A stretch of 64,000 bases of DNA from Butyricicoccus intestinisimiae (GCF_018918345.1 NZ_JAHLQI010000001.1:186001-250000), one strand, 5' to 3'. Counted from the stretch's first letter, positions 24,973 through 32,933 are shown. Made by a program: numbers and translations. The notes: generated from the sequence alone by a model not told the origin.

Positions 24973-25277
24973 ATCAGTATGATAGACTGAATCAGTTGAT
25001 TTCAGAAAAGCTGCCGCAGTAGCATTTGGAATACACGTATACCTATGATACGTCTGGCAATATTCGAACAGTCGAAACAACAAATACCAAAACGAAGAAG
25101 ACCACAACGGACACGTATGAGTATACGGATTCGGATTGGAAAGACCTGCTGGCTAGTTACAATGGCACTGCGATTACGTATGATGCTGTTGGCAATCCAC
25201 TGAGCTATATCGCTCATCGTATATATAAGTTGTGGAAAAATAAGGTAAAAAACGAAGAAAATAAGACTTCAGAGTGA
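24973..25277 (+). pseudogene. RHS tip 2: short YD-repeat copy with an in-frame stop and a swapped tail
   Basis: Bases 24973-25209 are a close copy of 23521-23757 and encode QYDRLNQLISEKLPQ, a TAG (25021-25023 region, where copy 1 has CAA), HLEYTYTYDTSGNIR and ITYDAVGNPLSY. Immediately after NPLSY the two copies diverge: here a basic 22-residue tail (IAHRIYKLWKNKVKN...) ends at TGA 25275-25277, overlapping a GTG that is in frame with the next gene. This looks like a module whose core end and most of its toxin were deleted. Confidence 0.65.
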
Positions 25278-25300
25278 TAGTGGATGGGAGATGTTGTGTT

Positions 25301-26041
25301 ATGTATGGAGACTATGAAGGAATCATTTTAGCATCTTCTTTGACTGTGATAAGTTCTTATTTTGCGATGTGGTGTGTTTTAAACAATTGCTTGGCTAGGA
25401 AGAATGTATTTAAAATTGCAAGGAGCAACGGTATTTTTGGAATTTTGTTTTTGCCAACGATGAAAAAATATGTAGTGGAATATAAGAAAATGTATCTGTT
25501 TCACAGTATCATATATTGGTTCTCTTTGCTTCAAGCAATATGCTTTGCTACATTGATTATTGGATGCAAACACGGAGTCATTTCTCTTTGGCGTGAAGAA
25601 TGGTCGTTTTTATATTTGATGGGCGCAACTTTGCTATTAGGAATTGATATATTCACATTTTTTATTTGGGATTCCTGTTATGATTCACAAGCTGATTTAC
25701 AAGCAGTTGCATCAAACAAAGGAAAGTATTTAGATGATAAGAAATTTAACGCCCGAGAAGCAAGAACGCGGTTACATGTAAGAAAAAACATATATGTGAC
25801 GAATAAAGACAAGTTTTTATTATCAAAATCTGGCTCATACATAACAAAAAAGCGTTTAAAAATGTTAGCCTGCAATATGCAGTCAATCCAAGTTTGGATT
25901 GAATATTTGACAAAAAATGATTTGTATTTCTCCGATGATGATCGGATACAGGATATGGAATTTGTTTCAAATGAGTGGGAACAGATTCACTATTATTTTC
26001 AAAAAATGCATATAAAACAAAATATTAACGCAATTATTTAG
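25301..26041 (+). CDS. multi-span membrane protein, candidate immunity protein C
   Basis: 246 residues from the ATG at 25301, with GGGAG 10 bases upstream; a GTG at 25274 overlapping the toxin-tail stop is the alternative. Spans lie at about 8-30, 70-90 and 102-120, with a basic loop between the first two. The C-terminal ~120 residues are charged and helical (LHVRKNIYVTNKDKF, MQSIQVWIEYLTKND). Same plan as the proteins at 20485, 22137 and 26710 with a shorter tail. No family recognised. Low GC, like the rest of the island. Confidence 0.65.
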   Translation: MYGDYEGIILASSLTVISSYFAMWCVLNNCLARKNVFKIARSNGIFGILFLPTMKKYVVEYKKMYLFHSIIYWFSLLQAICFATLIIGCKHGVISLWREEWSFLYLMGATLLLGIDIFTFFIWDSCYDSQADLQAVASNKGKYLDDKKFNAREARTRLHVRKNIYVTNKDKFLLSKSGSYITKKRLKMLACNMQSIQVWIEYLTKNDLYFSDDDRIQDMEFVSNEWEQIHYYFQKMHIKQNINAII

Positions 26042-26043
26042 AA

Positions 26044-26125
26044 CTGTTTATTTAATATGGTGATTGGTACTATTTTGGCAGTAGCTGTGTTTTCCAATGG
26101 AAAAGATGCATTAGGAAAAAAGTAG
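26044..26125 (+). pseudogene. remnant of a second DUF4190 gene
   Basis: The frame reads LFNMVIGTILAVAVFSNG and ends at TAG 26123-26125. The first 13 residues match the end of the intact DUF4190 protein at 23164 (VLNMVVGAILAAA). Only the last span survives. Confidence 0.65.
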
Positions 26126-26190
26126 ACACAGCGATTGGAATATTTAAATTTTTTTCAAGAAGACGCAATAGAAAGAATGTGAAAAGGTGA
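26122..26190 (+). pseudogene. short basic toxin-tail remnant before candidate immunity gene D
   Basis: The frame VDTAIGIFKFFSRRRNRK... ends at TGA 26188-26190, which overlaps the GTG start at 26187. The same layout of a basic tail with its stop overlapping the next start is seen at 25275 and 26711. Confidence 0.45.
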
Positions 26191-26552
26191 TTGAAAGAAT
26201 TCTTGGCGGAATTATTCTTCAGATATTGAATATGCAAGGAATTTATTATTTAAACAAAGATGCTCATTATGGAAACACAAAAAATTTCTATCGGCACACG
26301 ACAACCTATGAGCAAGCGCATGCTTGGCTCAAGCCATTATTTCGCTTTTGGAAGAAACACCATCGCGTGTTGAAGGTGGCGTTATACCTGCAAATTCTTC
26401 AGATAGTATCCATACTCTGGAATTTGATTCTTATTCTAGTAGCAATGATACATGGCTTTTCTGAGATTGTTGAAGTTCTCATGTTTGCATCAGATGGTGT
26501 TGTAGCCCTACTTATTATAATATGCAATTTATTTTATATCGGACGATATTAA
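26187..26552 (+). CDS. membrane protein, short candidate immunity protein D
   Basis: 121 residues from a GTG start that overlaps the preceding TGA. It has a short hydrophobic N-terminal segment (ILGGIILQILNM), a basic loop, then two strong spans (VLKVALYLQILQIVSILWNL, LMFASDGVVALLIIICNL). It corresponds to the membrane half of the neighbouring candidates and lacks their helical tail, so it may be truncated. No family recognised and no strong ribosome site. Confidence 0.55.
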   Translation: MIERILGGIILQILNMQGIYYLNKDAHYGNTKNFYRHTTTYEQAHAWLKPLFRFWKKHHRVLKVALYLQILQIVSILWNLILILVAMIHGFSEIVEVLMFASDGVVALLIIICNLFYIGRY

Positions 26553-26591
26553 ATGTATTTGATTTTTTTGTATCGTTTTAGACAGGCTGGT

Positions 26592-26713
26592 TGAGAAGCA
26601 ACTGTTCCTAAAGCAGCTGCTTCTCACAAAACATTGGTAATGTATCTAAAGTTTCGCAGGGATCAACAGTAACGAATTTTATGAGATATAGAAAGAGGAG
26701 AGCTAAAAGATGA
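26592..26713 (+). repeat. hairpin repeat, copy 2, and the start of a third YD-repeat copy
   Basis: GAGAAGCAaCTG...GCAGCTGCTTCTC (26593-26624) then ACAAAACATTGGTAATG..., a near copy of 23452-23511. In frame it reads NIGNVSKVSQGSTV as in copy 1, then switches to a basic tail MRYRKRRAKR. The stop TGA 26711-26713 overlaps the next ATG. Confidence 0.6.
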
Positions 26714-27726
26714 CTGCAAGAGGAGATTTTGTCGCGAGTATATTTATAGTCATTACAACACCAGGCATAACTCTTTTTATTTTAAGGTTGTGTTTGCATT
26801 ATATATTTCAAAAAGCGATCGGGCGAAAAGACTTGAGTAAGATTGAAAAAGAACAGCCGATTTTTAGTCGAATACTCTATCTATATCCATGGAAATATAT
26901 AGAGCGGTATAAAATAGTATTTGCATTAATTCAGATAATGTACTTTATAAGTATTTGTTCTATAGGAGCATCGATTGTAGTATTTCTATCAGAATATATG
27001 CATACTGGAAATTTGGTTAAGACATTGAATTCTAATCATATTGCATATGCAATGCTCCCGATGATGATTTGCATGCTTGTGACTCCGATTCTATATTCTA
27101 CTTTAGAACAATTTTTAGGAAAAGAACAAGAGCCAATAGATACAGAAAGAATTGAAAAATTGCTTCGACAATATATGCAACATAAGGCTTTTTTACAAAA
27201 AAAAGATTTGTCTAGGCGGAGAATGCAACGGATAGTAGAGGATATGACTGCAACGCTAGTTTATATTTTGAAGCAAATGGATACACAAAAATATTTTTTG
27301 GACTTGGAAGAAAGAACGGAAAAAATTGTATTTGCGATTAATGGTTTAGAAGAAATAGAATTGTTTCTAGAGCAAAAACATTTGGAAAAAGATCTAAATT
27401 GGTCAACATTTACAATGTATAGCTATCCATTTGTTCATCAATATCATTGTGCAAAAGAAAAATATCTATCAAAAAAGATCGATGATAGAGATTACGAATT
27501 TGATAACATGGAGTTGGTAGTATCTGCATTTTTTAATCAGATTATGTGTTCCTATGAGTCATTTAGAATTATTGCATATGATCCCGCTGAATATTTAAAA
27601 CGACCTCTAAAAATATTTTTACACTTGTTGGATGACTTTGAGCAACGTTGTTATGAGCAACAAATTGAAAATACAGAAGAGATTAAGAATTATTATTACA
27701 GGAGGTTAAACAAACTTGGTGAATAA
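26710..27726 (+). CDS. multi-span membrane protein, candidate immunity protein E
   Basis: 338 residues with GAGGAG before the ATG; the ATG overlaps the stop of the short RHS tail (ATGA). Spans lie at about 8-30, 72-97 and 112-132. The C-terminal 200 residues are helical and strongly charged (IEKLLRQYMQHKAFLQKKD, MELVVSAFFNQIMCSYESF). It is the best-preserved member of the island's membrane-protein set, with a good ribosome site and intact frame. No known family. Its tail could bind and neutralise a cytoplasmic toxin while the N terminus anchors it. Confidence 0.7.
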   Translation: MTARGDFVASIFIVITTPGITLFILRLCLHYIFQKAIGRKDLSKIEKEQPIFSRILYLYPWKYIERYKIVFALIQIMYFISICSIGASIVVFLSEYMHTGNLVKTLNSNHIAYAMLPMMICMLVTPILYSTLEQFLGKEQEPIDTERIEKLLRQYMQHKAFLQKKDLSRRRMQRIVEDMTATLVYILKQMDTQKYFLDLEERTEKIVFAINGLEEIELFLEQKHLEKDLNWSTFTMYSYPFVHQYHCAKEKYLSKKIDDRDYEFDNMELVVSAFFNQIMCSYESFRIIAYDPAEYLKRPLKIFLHLLDDFEQRCYEQQIENTEEIKNYYYRRLNKLGE

Positions 27727-27731
27727 GTTAC

Positions 27732-28364
27732 ATGTGGCATAGTATAAGTGAAGTGTTTGGATTATGTGCAGTGTTTTGTATTGTAAGAATAATTCATTAC
27801 ATTCGAAAGTTGGAAAAGGGCAAAAGAAAACGTCAGGTATGTGTCATGGGAGTCGGCTTAATCGTATGCATAGTCGCAGTTAGCGGCTCGTTATATTTGA
27901 CAACGATTCGAGGAGAATATAATACCCCAGAAGAAGCATTAAATGCAACTTATTGGAAAGAAAAACCGGAAGTTATTTACAAAATACAAGGAGAAACAAT
28001 TTGTACATTTATTGAACAAAATGAATATGATGCAGTGGGCGATTTTTCAACTGTACAATTAGGTGGTAAATGGTGTGAATTGGAAAGCAAATTGAATTCA
28101 CATGTGGAATCTTGTAACGATGTTGCGTATAAAGTGATTAGTCCGAAAAAATCTTCAGAAACAGTTATTTTGGTGAATTGGTCTGGATTAAAAATGGATA
28201 CGCGACTTCAAATTCGAGACTCATATGACTCTACATTCAATGAAAAAAGAGTTGATTTCCATGACGGTACATCTTATTATCTGTATGACACAATTCTGCC
28301 ATGTGTTGATATAGATTATTATATTGAAATTGATGGCGAAAAAGTGAAACCTTTTTCCGAATAA
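27732..28364 (+). CDS. membrane-anchored protein of unknown function
   Basis: 210 residues. Two N-terminal hydrophobic segments (residues ~5-22 and 36-58, VCVMGVGLIVCIVAVSGSLY) separated by a very basic stretch (KLEKGKRKRQ), then an outward-facing domain of about 150 residues with TPEEALNATYW and several aromatic residues. The domain has the look of a small beta-rich extracellular fold, but I recognise no family. It starts five bases after the preceding gene and is probably co-transcribed with it. The ribosome site is weak. Confidence 0.65.
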   Translation: MWHSISEVFGLCAVFCIVRIIHYIRKLEKGKRKRQVCVMGVGLIVCIVAVSGSLYLTTIRGEYNTPEEALNATYWKEKPEVIYKIQGETICTFIEQNEYDAVGDFSTVQLGGKWCELESKLNSHVESCNDVAYKVISPKKSSETVILVNWSGLKMDTRLQIRDSYDSTFNEKRVDFHDGTSYYLYDTILPCVDIDYYIEIDGEKVKPFSE

Positions 28365-28666
28365 TTTTCTAGAGGGTGCACGGTACGAGTACATACCGGC
28401 TAACAAAAATAAAGAGAGATCGAATAGAAGAAGGCATATGGTAGTTTTACATTGCCAATTCCAGCAATCCCCAAACGGTACTTTGTTCATTCTTATAAAC
28501 GTTGGTGCCAGAATATAAATAGTACAAGCTAAATAGATTGAAAACAAAAATAAAATATATTTTGATTATTTGTCTGCTTGTTTTTAGTTTTTATACAATA
28601 ATTATATTTTGTTTAATTACAAAAAAATATTAGACTCACATTTACTATAGAAAGGAACACGGAAAA
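28365..28666 (+). other. AT-rich remnant region after the RHS island
   Basis: No intact gene. Bases 28375-28521 keep an open stretch without a start (GARYEYIPANKNKER...), which could be another toxin-tail remnant. 28538-28633 is a 31-codon hydrophobic frame from a TTG (KYILIICLLVFSFYTIII...), with no ribosome site. Promoter-like TATA sequences precede the HTH gene at 28667. Confidence 0.35.
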
Positions 28667-29140
28667 ATGCAAGAAAAAATTACCGAGGAGTTGCTGTCCG
28701 TCTTGAAGCAGACATCTTCCGATGAGATCGGACAGGTGCTGTGTGAGGAAAAGCAAAATCTGTTTTGCGGCACAGAACCATTTTATAATTACATTCGAGA
28801 CGTGCTCAAACACAAACAGCTAACCCAGCAGCAAGTGTTTCATCGGGCTGGGTTTTCCGAGCGGTATGGCTATGGCTTGCTGTCCGGCGAAAAGCATACC
28901 AATCAGCGCGACTATATTTTGCGCATTTGCTTTGCGGCACAGTGCTCGCTGGAACAAACACAACGCATTCTGCGGCTGTACGGCATGAGCACGCTGTATG
29001 CTCGCATTCCGCGCGATGCGGTGTTTCTTGTTGCGCTGAATCAGAAAATATGTGAGATAGAACAGGTCAATGCGCTGCTGGTCAAGCAAAATATGCCGCC
29101 GCTCAAAGGGAGTGAAAGTGAAAAAGGAAAGTCCCGGTAG
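28667..29140 (+). CDS. XRE-like helix-turn-helix protein
   Basis: 157 residues with GAAAGGAACAC before the ATG. Residues ~40-100 form an XRE/lambda-repressor-like fold (YIRDVLKHKQLTQQQVFHRA, then ERYGYGLLSGEKHTNQRDYILR). The second half continues with helices and a charged end. Similar small HTH proteins are encoded next to membrane Ser/Thr kinases in clostridia, which is notable given the split kinase 10 kb upstream. Targets are unknown. Its GC content returns to the core level, so it marks the right border of the AT-rich island. The stop codon lies within the terminator stem. Confidence 0.75.
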   Translation: MQEKITEELLSVLKQTSSDEIGQVLCEEKQNLFCGTEPFYNYIRDVLKHKQLTQQQVFHRAGFSERYGYGLLSGEKHTNQRDYILRICFAAQCSLEQTQRILRLYGMSTLYARIPRDAVFLVALNQKICEIEQVNALLVKQNMPPLKGSESEKGKSR

Positions 29141-29162
29141 ATGTACTGGGACTTTCCTTTTT
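29121..29162. terminator. bidirectional rho-independent terminator
   Basis: A 19-bp stem with one G-U pair: AAAAAGGAAAGTCCCGGTA (29121-29139) with TACTGGGACTTTCCTTTTT (29144-29162), GATG loop. T runs lie on both sides, serving the HTH gene and the convergent DUF815 gene. Confidence 0.88.
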
Positions 29163-29199
29163 ATGCAGGGATATGGGAGAAAACTGTGAAAAAATTCTC

Positions 29200-30432
29200 T
29201 CAATCCTGTTCTTTTTTGTCTTCTGCGTCGCCGTTTTCCAGTGCGAGCTGATGCATGATAAACTGGCGCGCGGTTCGCGGCGAACGGCCGCCTCTGCGTG
29301 TTGCAAAGCGTTCTGCGAGCAGATGCAGCTTGTCCAAATCCAGCGTCAAGCCGTAATCCTCAGCCAGCTGCTCGACGATAGACAGGTACTCGTTTTTAAC
29401 CGGCTTGGAGAATGTGATCTGAATGCCAAAGCGGTCGGACAGAGATGATGCGGACTCCATGGCATCGCGGCGGTGAATGTCATCACCTTCGCGCTCGGAG
29501 AATTTCTCGCGAATGATGTGTCTGCGGTTGGAAGTCGCATAGATAACCAAATTGTTTGGCTTGCCTGCAACGCCGCCCTCGATAAACGCCTTGAGTGCAA
29601 CAAAACGCTCGTCCTCGGAATTGAAGGTCAGATCGTCCAAGAACAGAATAAACTTGAACGGACTGTGCGCAATGCTCTCGCAAATCATAGGAAATGCCTG
29701 AATCTCAGACATCGGCATCTCGATGATTTTCAAGCCGCGGTCGGCGTATTCGTTGGCAATTGCTTTGACCGTGGAAGATTTGCCGCAGCCCTTGTCACCG
29801 TACAGCAAGATGTTGTTGGAGGTCTTGCCTGCGAGCAGGGCAAGCGTGTTGTCTCGAATGGTCTTTTTCTCCAGCGTGTAGCCCTTCAAATCGGTCAGGC
29901 GAATCGGATCCGGATGCTCGATCGGCTGGAACTGGTTGTCAACAATCTGATATGCGTTTGCGCGGGCAAAGTAGCCGAAGCCCTGCTTGCGGTACAGCTG
30001 ACACAGACCCTCGCAGTTTCCGAACGGCAGCGGAGAGCCAGCGGGGAAGGTCGGCAGCTCCTGCAGTGTGCTGCTAAATTTCGGATAGGCCTTGCCTGCG
30101 AATTCCAGAAAATCCGCGCCGGACAGAGAAATCAGCGTATTGATCGTGTATAAATCAAAATCAATCGCCTTGCGGATTTCTGCTGACAGCGGCTGATGCA
30201 GCTGGTTGGTCAGCACGTTGATATCAAAATGAATCTCCTGCGCGAGGAGCTTGCCGAGATCTCGGTTTTCAAAATGGAATCGGCAGAGCTTTGCGTATTT
30301 CTGACAAAATTCTACCGGTGTGGTATACAGGGCAGACATCGTGTCCGCATATGCCTTGTATACCTCTGTGTTGCGCAGATTGCTGAGAACCGTCAGCGAT
30401 TCCATACGCAAACGAAGTGTTGTGCTGTTCAT
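29200..30432 (-). CDS. DUF815 AAA-type ATPase
   Basis: 410 residues from the ATG at 30432 (AAAGGGTG upstream; a TTG at 30453 is the alternative). The N-terminal ~190 residues are helical. The ATPase core has Walker A LLYGDKGCGKSSTVKA, Walker B KFILFLDDLTF and a sensor VIYATSNRRHII, then a lid with GGRSPRTARQF. This is the DUF815 pattern. The family is cytoplasmic, widespread in clostridia, and its role is unproven; its closest relatives resemble clamp-loader/DnaA-like ATPases acting on a protein or nucleic-acid partner. It stands alone between a terminator and the divergent DUF3343 gene. Confidence 0.88.
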   Translation of the reverse strand: MNSTTLRLRMESLTVLSNLRNTEVYKAYADTMSALYTTPVEFCQKYAKLCRFHFENRDLGKLLAQEIHFDINVLTNQLHQPLSAEIRKAIDFDLYTINTLISLSGADFLEFAGKAYPKFSSTLQELPTFPAGSPLPFGNCEGLCQLYRKQGFGYFARANAYQIVDNQFQPIEHPDPIRLTDLKGYTLEKKTIRDNTLALLAGKTSNNILLYGDKGCGKSSTVKAIANEYADRGLKIIEMPMSEIQAFPMICESIAHSPFKFILFLDDLTFNSEDERFVALKAFIEGGVAGKPNNLVIYATSNRRHIIREKFSEREGDDIHRRDAMESASSLSDRFGIQITFSKPVKNEYLSIVEQLAEDYGLTLDLDKLHLLAERFATRRGGRSPRTARQFIMHQLALENGDAEDKKEQD

Positions 30433-30568
30433 GTTGTGGTTCACCCTTTTCAATAGCTTTCAATTGTTTAATCCTATCACACTCGTTCGTTATTTGCAAG
30501 GGACAGGCACAAATCCTGCACCTGTTTCTTATACTGATAAAGAGGAATTTTTCCGGAGGTGCGGAGAT

Positions 30569-30808
30569 ATGCAATCCAAACGTCTGATTTTGAGTCGGTC
30601 GCAGAGCGAGGCGCTCAGGTTGTCCCAAGCGCTGACCGCCTGCGGCATTGCCAATACTTTGACCCGTCCGCCGCGTTCCAAGCAGATGCCGGCATGCGCG
30701 TGGGCGGTTGCCATAGAGCAACGAGACCGAGCGCGGGCGCAGGACTGCCTGCGCCAAAGGGAAAACGATGCGTGGTGCTGGGAGGATGCCAATGATTTAT
30801 CTGGATAA
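30569..30808 (+). CDS. DUF3343 small protein
   Basis: 79 residues from the ATG at 30569, with GGAGGTGCGGAG upstream. It starts MQSKRLILSRSQSEALRLSQ and has RPPRSKQMPACAWAVAI, matching the DUF3343 pattern (putative Se/S-carrier-like proteins with a conserved Cys after a basic stretch). In selenium-using bacteria related genes lie beside a cysteine-desulfurase-like enzyme. Here too the aminotransferase class V gene overlaps its end by 17 bases. A sulfur or selenium hand-off between the two is a reasonable inference; no selenium genes are in the window. Confidence 0.75.
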   Translation: MQSKRLILSRSQSEALRLSQALTACGIANTLTRPPRSKQMPACAWAVAIEQRDRARAQDCLRQRENDAWCWEDANDLSG

Positions 30809-31970
30809 CGCAGCGACGACACTGGAAAAGCCGCCTGCGGTATCACGCGCCATGTGCTGGGCGATGCGGCATGCCGGAGGCGCCGGCAGGAGTGCGCATC
30901 CGCCTGCGATGCTGGGAGCAGATATTATTTATGATACCAGACGGCTGGCGGCACAAGTTTTTGATGTACCGGACCCGACGCGCGTGATATTCACGGCGAA
31001 CGCAACGCAGGCGCTCAACATGGCGCTGTACGCGATGGCACAGACGCGCCGCCATTTTGCCATTTCCGGCTTTGAGCACAACGCGGTGTACCGCCCGATA
31101 TTGGAACTGGTCAAGAGGAACAACCTCAAGCTGACCATGCTGCACAGTGCACTGTGGGAGGATGCGCTGCTGCTGGAACAGGCGGAACAGGCCATTCGAG
31201 ACGGCGCAGACTGCTTTGTGCTGTGCCATGTGTCCAACGTCTTTGGCTATATCCAACCGCTGGAACAATTGGATGCGCTGCTGTCGGAGCATGGCATTCC
31301 ACTGGTTTTGGATGCGTCACAATCCGCCGGTGTTTTGCCGCTTTCCGTTTCCAAGCTGCACAGTCTTGCCGCAGTCGGAATGCCGGGGCACAAAGGGCTA
31401 TACGCCCCGCCGGGAACAGGAATGCTTTTGTGGATGTCGCAGGACCTGCCCGCGCCGCTGCTGTTGGGCGGCACCGGCAGCCTGTCAGAGCAGGCGGACA
31501 TGCCGGACTTTTTGCCGGATCGCTTGGAATCCGGCACGGTCAATGTGGCAGGCATCGCAGGATTGTTCGAGGGCTTACAGTTTGTATCCAAACTGGGTGA
31601 ATCGGAGATTGCCGCGTGGGAGTGCAAACTGCGCGATTTAGTGACAGAAAAGCTGCGTGAAGTTCCGGGCGTGACGGTTTACGCGTCGCCGAATCCACAA
31701 AAGCAGACCGGTGTTTTGTCGTTCACCTGCCGCCAGCTGCCGTGTGAAATCGTCGCGCAGCGGCTGGCAGAGCACAACATCTGTGTGCGGGCAGGTCTGC
31801 ACTGTGCCCCGCTCGCGCACAGCACAGCGGGAACGCTGGAAACCGGAACCGTGCGCATTTCGCCGGGATGGTTTCAGTCCGTGCGGCAGGTGCGAAAGTT
31901 TTGTGACATCTTAGCACACATTTGCGGAAAAGAATCTGACCAAATTTGTGACGAAGTGTTCACACACTGA
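30792..31970 (+). CDS. aminotransferase class V, cysteine desulfurase-like
   Basis: 392 residues from MIYLDNAATT. The PLP Lys is in GMPGHKGLYAPPGTG (near 202), with LVLDASQSAGVLP upstream providing the PLP-contacting Asp. The sulfur-accepting Cys is likely the one in VRAGLHCAPLAH (near 340). It should remove sulfur (or selenium) from cysteine (or selenocysteine) to give a persulfide. The start at 30792 has GGGAGG 7 bases upstream and overlaps the DUF3343 gene. It lacks IscU or SUF neighbours, so it probably serves a specialised route such as the DUF3343 partner rather than bulk Fe-S assembly. Confidence 0.9.
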   Translation: MIYLDNAATTLEKPPAVSRAMCWAMRHAGGAGRSAHPPAMLGADIIYDTRRLAAQVFDVPDPTRVIFTANATQALNMALYAMAQTRRHFAISGFEHNAVYRPILELVKRNNLKLTMLHSALWEDALLLEQAEQAIRDGADCFVLCHVSNVFGYIQPLEQLDALLSEHGIPLVLDASQSAGVLPLSVSKLHSLAAVGMPGHKGLYAPPGTGMLLWMSQDLPAPLLLGGTGSLSEQADMPDFLPDRLESGTVNVAGIAGLFEGLQFVSKLGESEIAAWECKLRDLVTEKLREVPGVTVYASPNPQKQTGVLSFTCRQLPCEIVAQRLAEHNICVRAGLHCAPLAHSTAGTLETGTVRISPGWFQSVRQVRKFCDILAHICGKESDQICDEVFTH

Positions 31971-31987
31971 AAAAAGTGTGGTAAGAT
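31959..31987 (+). promoter_or_regulatory. promoter of cdaA-cdaR
   Basis: TTCACA (31959-31964), 17 bases, TAAGAT (31982-31987). The spacer contains the inverted repeat CACACT/AGTGTG. Confidence 0.45.
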
Positions 31988-32054
31988 AATATCAAGCATG
32001 GATTTCTATGCAGGAAGCCGTCTTATGACGGGAGTAGGGAGACGGAACAACTCT

Positions 32055-32933
32055 ATGAACTATATGCAAGTGATTTTGCAAAATTTAATGTCTTTGACAT
32101 TCTCAGATGTGATAGATATTGCGGTGGTCTCGTTTCTTATTTACCAGATCGTCAAGCTGGTGCGAGAAACGAGTTCTACCCGCATTATTCGCGGTGTCAT
32201 TATTTTGATTGCCGCCATGTGGCTGTCCAGTATTTTGCAGCTGACGATGGTAAATTATTTGTTTAAGGCAGTGCTCACATGGGGCATTGTTGTCATGGCC
32301 ATTGTATTCCAGCCCGAATTGCGCCGAATTTTGGAGCGCGTCGGCAAGAGCAAGCTGTCTACGCTGATGATTCGCAACGATGCAATTCCGATGGAGGAGT
32401 CGGTGATCCGTGAGATGGTGCACGCCTGTTCAGAGATGTCGTGGTCGCGCACCGGCGCGTTGATTGTCTTTGAAAGAAAAGAAAATCTGAGCGATATCAT
32501 TCGCACCGGCACGGTTGTCAACGCAGACGTCAAGGATGAGCTGATTCGAAACATCTTTTATGAAGGTGCACCGCTGCACGACGGCGCGATGATTATTCGA
32601 GACGGGCGCATTCATGCTGCTGGCTGTGTACTTCCGTTGTCTCCCAACATGAATTTATCCAAAGAGCTTGGCACCCGCCATCGGGCAGCTGTCGGCATGA
32701 GTGAAAAATTTGATTCGCTCAGTCTGGTTGTATCGGAGGAGACCGGCTCCATCTCTATTGCGATTGACGGAAAGCTGCAGCGTCATCTGGTGCCGGAGCA
32801 ACTGGAAGAAATTCTGCGCGCAGAACTTCTCGTGCATGATTTGGACGAAGAAAGACCCGATATGGATTCCTCGCCGAGCTTTTTTGAAAATCTGCAGGAC
32901 AAGCTTCCTGGTTTCGGGAGGAAGAAAAAATGA
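32055..32933 (+). CDS. cdaA: diadenylate cyclase CdaA
   Basis: About 292 residues from MNYMQVILQN. Three membrane helices lie in the first 95 residues, then the DAC domain with APLHDGAMII (DGA motif) and LGTRHRAAVG (RHR motif). It joins two ATP into cyclic di-AMP, which controls potassium and osmolyte balance and wall turgor. In-frame starts exist at 31998, 32025 (AGGAAG 8 bases upstream) and 32055; the last fits the family N terminus best, but 32025 has the better ribosome site. Overlaps cdaR by ATGA. The glmM gene that often follows is not here. Confidence 0.93.
   Translation: MNYMQVILQNLMSLTFSDVIDIAVVSFLIYQIVKLVRETSSTRIIRGVIILIAAMWLSSILQLTMVNYLFKAVLTWGIVVMAIVFQPELRRILERVGKSKLSTLMIRNDAIPMEESVIREMVHACSEMSWSRTGALIVFERKENLSDIIRTGTVVNADVKDELIRNIFYEGAPLHDGAMIIRDGRIHAAGCVLPLSPNMNLSKELGTRHRAAVGMSEKFDSLSLVVSEETGSISIAIDGKLQRHLVPEQLEEILRAELLVHDLDEERPDMDSSPSFFENLQDKLPGFGRKKK

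Noticed and set aside
20187-28633. Phage or conjugative element as the source of the AT-rich island
   Set aside because: No integrase, attachment repeat, relaxase, terminase or structural gene is seen; the YD-repeat and toxin-tail pieces explain the region better.
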